The notes under the pieces are model-generated. The model made no database searches and had not been told where the DNA came from. It saw nothing but the letters and a program-made list of their open reading frames with translations. A DNA stretch of 64,000 nucleotides from assembly GCA_945889625.1 (NCBI GenBank), contig CAMDCE010000003.1, forward strand, positions 118,909-182,908. The letters run 5' to 3'. The translations under genes were made by a program, and so were the position numbers. This document shows positions 34,650 to 43,560 of this stretch, one piece after another (the first letter of the stretch is position 1; each line of letters starts with the position of its first letter). This DNA is from Asaia bogorensis. Lineage in GTDB: Bacteria; Pseudomonadota; Alphaproteobacteria; Reyranellales; Reyranellaceae.

Positions 34650-35836
34650 GACGGCTCGCACTGCTCGCGACGATCGTGGTCGCCACGGCGACCGTGGTCG
34701 CGGCGGCCGGGCCGGCGGCAGCGCAGCAGCCGCTCGACTGGACGGCGGACGAGGTGGCCGCCGTGGCGCTGCACGGGCCATGGCCGCCGCCGCCGCCGCG
34801 TGATCCCAGCAACCGCGTGTCCGGCCATCCGGCAGCGATTGCGCTGGGCCAGCATCTGTTCAACGAGCCGCGACTCTCGGCGAGCCGGCAGGTGACATGC
34901 GGCGACTGCCACCAGGCCGGCCGTGAGTGGCGCGACGGCCGCGCCACGGGCTTCGGCATGGTCGAACTCGACCGCCGCACGCCCAGCCTGTGGAACGTGG
35001 GATACCAGCACTGGTTCGGCTGGGACGGCGCCGCCGATTCGCTCTGGATGCAGAGCATCCGGCCGATCCTCGACGCGCGAGAAATGGGTGGCAGCGGCCG
35101 CAGCGTGGCGAAGATGCTGCGCGACGATGAGGTGCTCGCCTGCGGCTATCGCCGCGCCTTCGGCGAGGCGCCGGGGGCAAACGACGAGAAACTGCTGGTC
35201 GATTCCGCCAAGGCGCTGGCGGCGTTCCAGCAGACGCTGGTCACGCCGCGCACGCCGTTCGACGATTTTCGCGATGCCCTGGTGGCCGGCGACCGTGCCG
35301 GCATCGCGCGCTATCCAATCGCTGCCCAGCACGGGCTGAAATTGTTCGTCGGTCGCGGCAACTGCAACGCCTGCCATTTCGGTCCGCTGTTCACCAACGG
35401 CGAATTCGGCGACGTCGGTATTCCCTTCTTCATACGGCCCGGCGAAGTCGATGCCGGCCGCTACGGCGGCATCGCGCGGCTGCGCGACAGCCCATTCAAC
35501 CTGATGGGTGTCTACAACGACGACATTTCCCGTGCCTCGACCACGCGCACGCGCCACGTCGCCCTGCAGCACCGCAACTTCGGCGAATTCAGGGTGCCCG
35601 GCCTGCGCCAGGTCGGCCGCACCGCGCCCTACATGCACAATGGCGGTATCGCCACCCTGGAAGATGTTGTGAAGCACTATTCCGAGGTGAGCCCTGACCG
35701 CCTGCACAGCGACGGCGTGCCGCTGGTCCGCGCCCTTGGTCTCAATTCCGGAGAAGCCGCCGACCTCGTGGCCTTCCTGCGCACGCTCGACACGGAGACG
35801 GCAAAACTGCCGCCGCCGCCGGCGCTTTGTCCCTAG
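34646..35836 (+). CDS. Di-heme cytochrome c peroxidase (MauG-like)
   Basis: This 396-residue exported protein has a signal peptide ending near AAAQQ and two c-type heme motifs, CGDCH (about residue 80) and CNACH (about residue 245). The conserved LGQHLFNEPRLSAS, RTPSLWNVGYQHWFGWDG and FRVPGLRQVGRTAPYMHNG elements define the cytochrome c peroxidase/MauG family. It may reduce hydrogen peroxide or oxidise a protein cofactor. The start is a GTG at 34646 overlapping the previous stop. The TAG stop overlaps that of convergent ruvX in a shared CTAG. Confidence 0.94.
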   Translation: MRRLALLATIVVATATVVAAAGPAAAQQPLDWTADEVAAVALHGPWPPPPPRDPSNRVSGHPAAIALGQHLFNEPRLSASRQVTCGDCHQAGREWRDGRATGFGMVELDRRTPSLWNVGYQHWFGWDGAADSLWMQSIRPILDAREMGGSGRSVAKMLRDDEVLACGYRRAFGEAPGANDEKLLVDSAKALAAFQQTLVTPRTPFDDFRDALVAGDRAGIARYPIAAQHGLKLFVGRGNCNACHFGPLFTNGEFGDVGIPFFIRPGEVDAGRYGGIARLRDSPFNLMGVYNDDISRASTTRTRHVALQHRNFGEFRVPGLRQVGRTAPYMHNGGIATLEDVVKHYSEVSPDRLHSDGVPLVRALGLNSGEAADLVAFLRTLDTETAKLPPPPALCP

Positions 35837-36309
35837 CTGAGCCGCGCCAGCGCACTTTCCAGGATCCATGCTGCGGCCGCTGCATCGACGCGCTCGGCAC
35901 GCTTGGCGCGGCTCATGTCGTAGTCGTCGATCATCCCGCGGGTCACGGCGGCGGTGCTGAGCCGCTCATCCTGCAGGACGATGGGGAGTGCGGCGAGGGC
36001 GGTTGGGCCGTGGTTGGCGATATTGGCGACGAACTGGCGCACCGACTGGCAACGCGGGCCCTCGCTGCCGTCCATGTTGAGCGGCAGGCCGATCGCCAGC
36101 GCCTTGACCTCGTGCTTCTTCGCAAGCTCGGCAAGTGTGGCGAGATCCGATGCGAGCTTGGTGCGTTTGAGGGTCGTGAGCGGCGTCGCCAGTTGGCGGG
36201 TGATGTCCGAGGTGGCGATGCCGATGGTCTTGGCCCCGACGTCGAGCGCCATCATCCGGCCATCCCGCACCAGCGAGGCCTTGAGTTCGGGGAAATCGAC
36301 GATCGGCAT
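35833..36309 (-). CDS. ruvX: Holliday junction resolvase-like RuvX (YqgF)
   Basis: This 158-residue protein has the RNase H-like YqgF fold: MMALDVGAKTIGIATSD, ALAIGLPLNMDGSEGPRCQSVRQF and LQDERLSTAAVTR. The family is implicated in processing of pre-16S rRNA 5' ends as well as being a putative resolvase. The Asp in ALDVG and the Glu in DERLS are likely catalytic. Its ATG at 36309 overlaps the stop of the alpha/beta hydrolase as TGATG. It converges with the di-heme peroxidase gene. Confidence 0.95.
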   Translation of the reverse strand: MPIVDFPELKASLVRDGRMMALDVGAKTIGIATSDITRQLATPLTTLKRTKLASDLATLAELAKKHEVKALAIGLPLNMDGSEGPRCQSVRQFVANIANHGPTALAALPIVLQDERLSTAAVTRGMIDDYDMSRAKRAERVDAAAAAWILESALARLS

Positions 36310-37073
36310 CAGCCGCGCGCGTCCAGCCACGCCGCAGCGTCCGTGGCGATATCCTGCCAGCCGGGCTGGCCCAAAACCCAATGGCCCTGACCAGGGTATT
36401 CGCGATAGGTCGCGAGCTTGCCGAAACGCGCCGCCGTTCGGCGCACCACGCCGGGCGGCGTGAGCTTGTCCTTTGCCGCCGCCACGAACAGCAGCGGCAC
36501 GGTCACGGTCTTGGGATCGACCGTCGCCGCCTTGGCGCCGTCGAGCCAGGGCAGGCCAATCTCGAACAGGGCGCGCCCCGACTCGTGCACGAATGTCTCG
36601 TGGAGCGGCGTCGCCTCGCGCGGGTCCATGGTGTTGAAGGTCGAGGACAAGGCCTCGGCGAGCGTCGCGCGGTGCGGCTTGCGCCACCAGCCCCAGTTCA
36701 TCTGGATGCGCGCGAAAGCCATCAGGTTGGAGGGGCGGAGCGCGAAGACGTTCGATGGCGGCGCCGGCGTGAGCAATACGCCTGCCCGCGCCAGGCCCCG
36801 CGCGCAGAGCAGCAAGGCGATCAGCCCACCCATCGAATGGCCGATCACGACCGGCTTTTCCGGCAGCGTCCGGATCAGCGCTTCGAGATCGGCGAGGTAG
36901 TCGCTCAAGCTCGTGCCGCCAAGCGCTGCGGGAGGGGAGAGGGGTGGCGCGTCGTGGTGGCGCAGGGCCGGCGCCGACGTCTGCCAGCCGCCGGCCTCGA
37001 GGAAAGCCCGCCAGTTGCGCCAGACCTCGGGCGTGCCCCACATGCCGTGAATGAAGACTGCCAACCGGGCCAT
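36309..37073 (-). CDS. Alpha/beta hydrolase
   Basis: This 254-residue protein is a typical serine alpha/beta hydrolase. It has FIHGMWGTPEVW for the oxyanion loop, VIGHSMGGLIALL for the nucleophile Ser, AAAKDKLTPPG for the Asp and PGQGHWVLGQPGW for the His. There is no signal peptide. It may be an esterase or lipase-like enzyme; the substrate is unknown. It is the upstream partner of ruvX in a two-gene unit and diverges from the antiporter gene 49 bp away. Confidence 0.9.
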   Translation of the reverse strand: MARLAVFIHGMWGTPEVWRNWRAFLEAGGWQTSAPALRHHDAPPLSPPAALGGTSLSDYLADLEALIRTLPEKPVVIGHSMGGLIALLLCARGLARAGVLLTPAPPSNVFALRPSNLMAFARIQMNWGWWRKPHRATLAEALSSTFNTMDPREATPLHETFVHESGRALFEIGLPWLDGAKAATVDPKTVTVPLLFVAAAKDKLTPPGVVRRTAARFGKLATYREYPGQGHWVLGQPGWQDIATDAAAWLDARG

Positions 37074-37122
37074 CGCCGTGGTTATAAGCTGACAGGAAAC
37101 ACAGGCAAGGTAAGTTCGACCC

Positions 37123-39633
37123 GTGACCGATATCGTCTACGCCTTGCTTGCGATCGCGATGGTGCTGGCCCTGGTCAGCCTGCTGGTGCCGCTCGCCGAG
37201 CGTCTGCGCCTGCCGCACACCGTGCTGCTGGCCACCGCCGGCCTGGGGCTGGGCTTCCTCGGCACATGGATCGCGACCAGCGGCCAGACTCTCGGCGCCG
37301 TGCGCGACGTTTTCGCCGGTCTCGACCGGCTGGAGCTCGGCAACGACGTGTTCCTGCCGCTGTTTCTGCCGCCACTCCTGTTCACCGCCGGCCTGACGAT
37401 CGACGTGCGCCGGCTGTTCGACGAAATCTTCGCCGTGCTCCTGCTCGCCATCGTGGCGGTGCTGGTCTGCATTGCCGGCGTCGCCGGCGTGGTGAGGCTG
37501 GCGACCGGCATGGACATCGTGGTTTGCCTGCTCCTGGGAGCGATCGTCTCGACCACCGATCCGGCGGCGGTCATCGGCATCTTCCGCGATGTCGGCGCGC
37601 CCAAACGCCTGTCGATCCTCGCCGAGGGCGAATCGATATTCAACGATGCCGTCGCCATCGCCGCCTTCGGCTTCATGATGGATATCCTGATCCGCTCGAG
37701 CGATCCCGCCCTTGCGCAGCAGGTCGCGGCCGACCTGGCGAATCCGGCCGCCGCCTTCCTTCGCGAGTTCGTCGGCGGCATCCTGTTCGGCTTCGTCATG
37801 GCGCGCGGCGCGATGGTCATCCTGCCGCGGCTGGGCGAATCGGACGCAGCGATCGCTTCGGTCACCGTCAGCCTCGCCTATTTCAGCTACATAATCGCCG
37901 ACCAGTATCTGCATGTCTCCGGCGTAATCGCCGTCGTGCTGGCGGCGCTCACCGTTGCGGCCTACGGGCCTACGCATCTGCATCCCCGCCAGTGGACGGC
38001 GCTGCGCCAGCTTTGGACGCAGCTCGAATTCTGGAGCAACTGCCTGATCTTCATCCTGGCCTCGATGCTGGCGGCCAACGTGCTGGAGCGGATCACCTGG
38101 CCCTATGTCTGGGGCGTGGGTGCGGTGGCGATCGGCGCCTTCGCGGCGCGGGGCTTGGTGGTGTTCGGCATGCTGCCGATCCTGGAAAAGGTCCGTCTCG
38201 TGCAGCCCGTCACCAAGCGCTACAAGGTGGTCCTGGTATGGGGTGGCCTGCGGGGCGCGGTCACCATCGTGCTTGCCATGGTCGCAGCGGGCGATGTGCG
38301 CCTGCCCGAGTATGTTCGCGAATTCACCGCTATTCTCGCCACGCTGTTCGTGATGTTCACCCTATTCGTGAACGCCACCACGCTCGGCGTGATGATGCGG
38401 ATTCTGGGTCTCGACAAGTTGAGCCGGCTGGAACTGGCACTGCGCGACCGTGTGCTGGCGCTGTCACGGGTCAATGCCGCACGCCAACTTCAGAGGGTCA
38501 TGCGGGAACACAATGCACGGGTTGAAGGCCTCGACGTCGATCCCGCTTCGGCCGGCGAGGCGGAGATCGAGGCGGTTCCGGACGAACTCGCCCTCGATAT
38601 TGACGAGCGGCTGACCGTCGGGCTGCTCACGCTATGCACACAGGAGAAGGACCTCTATCTCGACCTCTTCGAGCAACAGACCTTGTCGCGCCGCATGGTG
38701 GCGCTGCTGACGACACGCGCCGATCGGCTGATCGATGCTGTGCGCGACCGGGGCGCCGCGGGACATGAGGAAACGATCCGCCATTTCGCACTGCCCGACC
38801 GGGCATTCCGGCTGGCGTTATGGTTGCAGCGTCGCTTCGGCTACGAACGCGCGCTTACCGAGCGATTGGCGGATCGCTTCGAGATTCTGATGGTCTCGCA
38901 GGATGTGCTTGCCGAGCTGGCGGCGTTCAATCTCAAATCGATCGCCGAACTGGTGGGAACCGAGGCCGAGAAGCGGCTGGGCGCGATCATCAAGGACCGC
39001 CAGGAACTGGTCGACCGCGCCTTGAAGGCGCTCAGCCTGCAGTATCCCGGTTACGCCGAGGCGATCCGCGACCGTGAGCTCGAGCGGGCCGGCATCCGCT
39101 TCGAGTCGGTCGAATACACGCGGCGCCTGCGCGAGGGCATCATCGGCCGCGAGGTCTATTCCGACCTGCGCCGCCAGCTCAATGCGCGACGCGATGCCAT
39201 CGGCGATCGGCCGCCGCTCAACCTTGGCCTTGAGCTCGCCGGCATGATCGGCCGCGTGTCGCTGTTCGCCGCGCTCGATTCATCGATGGTCGCCGAGGTC
39301 AGCAAGCGGCTGCGGGCCATGGTGGCGCTGCCGGGTGAGAAGATCGTCGCCGTCGGCGGTTCGCCCGACGCCATGTATTTCATCGCCGCGGGCGAGGTGG
39401 CCGTCCATGTGCGCGGTGGGCCAGTGGTGCTGAAGGAGGGTGACTTCTTCGGCGAAATGGGTCTGCTCGACCATCGGCCGCGCAGCGCCGATGTGGTGTC
39501 GGTCGGCTACTGTCACCTGCTGGTTCTTCACCGCAACGACTTCGACGACGTGCTGGCCGAACGCCCCGAGATTCGAGCCGAAATCGCCGCCGTCGCGGCG
39601 CGTCGCTTCACCGACAACTCGGCCGCTGGCTAG
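37123..39633 (+). CDS. CPA1-type Na+/H+ antiporter with C-terminal cyclic-nucleotide-binding domain
   Basis: This 836-residue protein has about twelve membrane segments in the first 410 residues with CPA1 motifs (FLPLFLPPLLFTAGLTIDVR, ISTTDPAAV-like VSTTDPAAVIGIFRD, AEGESIFNDAVAI). A long cytoplasmic region rich in charged helices follows. The last 120 residues form a cNMP-binding domain with the phosphate cassette FFGEMGLLDHRPRSADV. Ion exchange gated by cyclic nucleotide or another ligand is likely (inference). The start is a GTG at 37123. Confidence 0.92.
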   Translation: MTDIVYALLAIAMVLALVSLLVPLAERLRLPHTVLLATAGLGLGFLGTWIATSGQTLGAVRDVFAGLDRLELGNDVFLPLFLPPLLFTAGLTIDVRRLFDEIFAVLLLAIVAVLVCIAGVAGVVRLATGMDIVVCLLLGAIVSTTDPAAVIGIFRDVGAPKRLSILAEGESIFNDAVAIAAFGFMMDILIRSSDPALAQQVAADLANPAAAFLREFVGGILFGFVMARGAMVILPRLGESDAAIASVTVSLAYFSYIIADQYLHVSGVIAVVLAALTVAAYGPTHLHPRQWTALRQLWTQLEFWSNCLIFILASMLAANVLERITWPYVWGVGAVAIGAFAARGLVVFGMLPILEKVRLVQPVTKRYKVVLVWGGLRGAVTIVLAMVAAGDVRLPEYVREFTAILATLFVMFTLFVNATTLGVMMRILGLDKLSRLELALRDRVLALSRVNAARQLQRVMREHNARVEGLDVDPASAGEAEIEAVPDELALDIDERLTVGLLTLCTQEKDLYLDLFEQQTLSRRMVALLTTRADRLIDAVRDRGAAGHEETIRHFALPDRAFRLALWLQRRFGYERALTERLADRFEILMVSQDVLAELAAFNLKSIAELVGTEAEKRLGAIIKDRQELVDRALKALSLQYPGYAEAIRDRELERAGIRFESVEYTRRLREGIIGREVYSDLRRQLNARRDAIGDRPPLNLGLELAGMIGRVSLFAALDSSMVAEVSKRLRAMVALPGEKIVAVGGSPDAMYFIAAGEVAVHVRGGPVVLKEGDFFGEMGLLDHRPRSADVVSVGYCHLLVLHRNDFDDVLAERPEIRAEIAAVAARRFTDNSAAG

Positions 39634-39657
39634 AACCACGGGCCGCTCGGCACTGCC

Positions 39658-40983
39658 ATGCCCCGCCTGCAGAAGAAAATGCACCTCGCCCAGTTTCTGG
39701 TGCATGGGCCGACCTATCACAGCCTCGCCATGTGGCGGCATCCCAAGACCGCCACGTCTGGCTACGATTGGAGCCGTCCGGCGCTCTACCAGCACATCGC
39801 CCGGGTCTGCGAGCGCGGCCTGTTCGACATGGTGTTCTTCGCCGACCTCAACTACATCTCCGACACCTACCGGGGCTCGCTCGAACCCGCCCTGCGCTAC
39901 GCCACGCAGGCGCCGGAGCACGATCCGATCCCGCTGCTGTCGTGGATGGCGGCGGTGACCAAGCACATCGGCGTCGCCGCGACCTTCTCCGTCAGCCAGC
40001 ATCACCCGTTCTACGCCGCGCGGATGTGGGCGACGCTCGATCACCTGACCGAAGGACGCGCGGGCTGGAATGTCGTCACTTCGATCAATCCCAACCAGGA
40101 CGCCAATTTCGGCGTCGAACGGCCGCCGGCCGATGTTCGCTATGACCGGGCGCATGAATTCATCGAGGTCTGCCGCAAGCTGTGGAACAGCTGGGACGAG
40201 GACGCGGTCGTCATGGATCGCGACAGTCCGGTGTTCGCCGACGCAACCAAGGTGCGGCGCATCGAGCATAACGGGCAATTCTTCAAGTCGCGCGGGCCGC
40301 TCAACGTGGTCCGCTCGCCGCAGAACGGTCCGGCGATCCTGCAGGCGGGAACCTCGCCCAAGGGCGTGGACTTCGCGGCCAAATATGCCGACGCAATCTT
40401 CGCCATCCAGCCGCGGCCGCAAGATGCGGCGCGTTACTTTGCCGGGATCAAGGGACGCATGGCCGAACTCGGCCGCGACCCGGACGAATGCAAGATCCTG
40501 TTCGGCGCCCAGCCCATCATCGGTGCGACGGAGGCCGAGGCGCGCGAGAAGCAGAAATTCCACAACAGCCTGGTGCCTCTCGAGGGCGGCATGACCATCC
40601 TGTCGGCGCACGCCGATTTCGATCTGTCGAAATTCGCGCCCGATGAACTCATGGCCACTCGGACGGAACCGCAGCTGCAGCGCCTGAAGACTCGCTTCCT
40701 GAAGCCGTCCGGCGAATCCATGACCGTGCGCGAAGTCGCCCAGCGCCACGGCCAGAGCGTCGGTCTGCCGCAATTCGTCGGCACGCCCAGATCAGTCGCC
40801 GACCAGATGGAGGCGTTCCTGCAGGAGGCGGGCGGCGACGGTTTCATGCTCTCGCCGATCTACTGCCCTGGCGCGATCGAGGAGTTCGTCGATCTCATCG
40901 TGCCGGAGTTGCAGCGGCGGGGCCTTGTGCGCACCGAATACAAGGGTCGAACCATGCGGGAAGTGCTGCGCCAGGACGATTAG
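39658..40983 (+). CDS. LLM-class flavin-dependent monooxygenase (NtaA/SnaA/DszA-like)
   Basis: This 441-residue protein is a reduced-flavin-dependent monooxygenase of the bacterial-luciferase superfamily. Landmarks are DMVFFADLNYI, AATFSVSQHHPFYAARMWATLDHLTEGRAGWNVVTS and ILQAGTSPKGVDFAAKYADAIFA. Family members oxidise nitrilotriacetate, EDTA, dibenzothiophene sulfone or related compounds with a separate flavin reductase. No reductase is adjacent. It starts 24 bp after the antiporter stop and ends 15 bp before a repeat pair. Confidence 0.92.
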   Translation: MPRLQKKMHLAQFLVHGPTYHSLAMWRHPKTATSGYDWSRPALYQHIARVCERGLFDMVFFADLNYISDTYRGSLEPALRYATQAPEHDPIPLLSWMAAVTKHIGVAATFSVSQHHPFYAARMWATLDHLTEGRAGWNVVTSINPNQDANFGVERPPADVRYDRAHEFIEVCRKLWNSWDEDAVVMDRDSPVFADATKVRRIEHNGQFFKSRGPLNVVRSPQNGPAILQAGTSPKGVDFAAKYADAIFAIQPRPQDAARYFAGIKGRMAELGRDPDECKILFGAQPIIGATEAEAREKQKFHNSLVPLEGGMTILSAHADFDLSKFAPDELMATRTEPQLQRLKTRFLKPSGESMTVREVAQRHGQSVGLPQFVGTPRSVADQMEAFLQEAGGDGFMLSPIYCPGAIEEFVDLIVPELQRRGLVRTEYKGRTMREVLRQDD

Positions 40984-40997
40984 CGTCTTTCTTTTTT

Positions 40998-41123
40998 CCT
41001 CCCCGGTCTGCTGGGGAGGTGTCGGCCTCAGAGGCCGACGGAGGGGTCAAATAATGTCTCATGACCCCTCCGTCGCCGTATGACGGCGACACCTCCCCTT
41101 CGCGGACTCCGCGAAGGGGAAGG
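40998..41123. repeat. Inverted pair of palindromic repeats, no gene between them
   Basis: Two copies of a structured unit face each other across a 12-bp spacer (41050-41061). Copy A1 (40998-41049) has a CCTCCCC...GGGGAGG hairpin, then GTGTCGGCC...GGCCGAC, then GGAGGGGTCA. Copy A2 (41062-41123) is the inverse and starts TGACCCCTCC. The same unit occurs twice more around the DUF559 gene at 42995-43522, where the pair is separated by that gene. Confidence 0.85.
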
Positions 41124-41193
41124 AAGCCTTGTTGCCCGTTTGCCGCAAAACAGCTACCAACCGCGCCATTCAAGGGCTTTCGGAGCAGAGTAG

Positions 41194-41511
41194 ATGTCGC
41201 TCGACAAGGACACGGTGGCGCGCATTGCGCGGCTTGCCCGTCTCAAGGTGCCGGAGGAGGAACTCAGCACCCTGGCCGGCGAGCTGTCGGGCATTTTCGC
41301 CTGGATCGAGCAGTTGAACGAGGTCGACACCAAAAACGTCGAGCCGCTGTCGTCTGTCTCGGACGTGACGCTGCCGATGCGCGCCGACAAGGTGACCGAC
41401 GGCGGCATTGCCGCAAAAATCCTGGCCAATGCCCCCGGCGGCGCGGTCTATATCGAGCCCAGCGACAAGAACGCGGGCGGCTTTTTCACCGTTCCCAAGG
41501 TGGTGGAGTAG
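41194..41511 (+). CDS. gatC: Aspartyl/glutamyl-tRNA amidotransferase subunit C
   Basis: This 105-residue protein is GatC, the small subunit that stabilises GatA-GatB in the transamidosome. Motifs KDTVARIARLARLKVPEEEL and VEPLSSVSDVTLPMRADKV are characteristic. The ATG at 41194 is preceded by ggagcagag. It ends 3 bp before gatA, but gatB is 4.6 kb downstream rather than adjacent. Confidence 0.96.
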   Translation: MSLDKDTVARIARLARLKVPEEELSTLAGELSGIFAWIEQLNEVDTKNVEPLSSVSDVTLPMRADKVTDGGIAAKILANAPGGAVYIEPSDKNAGGFFTVPKVVE

Positions 41512-41514
41512 GGC

Positions 41515-42987
<1,473 letters not shown>

Positions 42988-42994
42988 AGAGCGT

Positions 42995-43043
42995 CCCTCC
43001 CCATTCAAATGGGGAGGTGCCCCGCAGGGGCGGAGGGGTCTGA
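42995..43043 (+). repeat. Palindromic repeat unit B1
   Basis: This unit has a hairpin CCTCCCCATTCAAATGGGGAGG, then GTG, a CCCC-GCA-GGGG stem and CGGAGGGGTCTGA. It is a relative of the units at 40998-41123. It lies 8 bp after the gatA stop and just before the DUF559 gene; its inverse partner is at 43471-43522. Confidence 0.8.
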
Positions 43044-43053
43044 ATCCGCTGCA

Positions 43054-43404
43054 TCAGTCGAAGCGCCCGTCCATCGCTAGGTGATGTAGCGCCTCGAAGA
43101 TCGTCTCGACGACCTGATCCGTGCGCGCGAGCACGTCGGCATTCCAGAAGCGTAGGTCGCGAAAACCCGCAGATCTCAGGAAATGATCCCGCTTGGAGTC
43201 GTAGACTAGTTGTCCGGCGTGTTGGCTTCCATCCAACTCGATCACGACAGCTGCATCGAGACTGGCGAAGTCGCAGATGTAGAGACCGATCTGATGCTGG
43301 CGGCGGAACTTGAATCCATCCAGCTGGCGGCGGCGCAAGCGGCTCCAGACAAGACGCTCGGCGTCGGTTGAGCTCTCGCGAAGGTCACGGGTATAGCGAC
43401 GCAT
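43054..43404 (-). CDS. DUF559 endonuclease-domain protein (Vsr-like)
   Basis: This 116-residue protein belongs to DUF559, a family related to very-short-patch repair endonucleases. It begins MRRYTRDLRESSTDAERLVW and has a PD-(D/E)XK-like core: GFKFRRQHQIGLYICDFASLD followed by AVVIELDGSQH, with the Asp and Glu as likely metal ligands. A start at 43452 is in frame, but the ATG at 43404 matches the family. It is flanked by inverted copies of a palindromic repeat, which suggests the gene and repeats form one unit. Its true function is unknown. Confidence 0.85.
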   Translation of the reverse strand: MRRYTRDLRESSTDAERLVWSRLRRRQLDGFKFRRQHQIGLYICDFASLDAAVVIELDGSQHAGQLVYDSKRDHFLRSAGFRDLRFWNADVLARTDQVVETIFEALHHLAMDGRFD

Positions 43405-43470
43405 TGGTTTAGTTGGTCGCAGAGATCGGGCACAAATGTGGCGATAGTACAACTTACGCGATCAATCGGA

Positions 43471-43522
43471 TGACCCCTCCGCCCCCGTATGACGGGGGCA
43501 CCTCCCCATATGAATGGGGAGG
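43471..43522 (-). repeat. Palindromic repeat unit B2 (inverse of B1)
   Basis: The sequence starts TGACCCCTCCGCCCCCG, continues through a stem with CGGGGGC, and ends with the hairpin CCTCCCCATATGAATGGGGAGG. It is the inverted counterpart of B1 and encloses the DUF559 gene with it. The next gene starts 38 bp further on. Confidence 0.8.
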
Positions 43523-43560
43523 AGGGCGGGATAAACTCCCGCCAACCCGGGAGAAACGAC

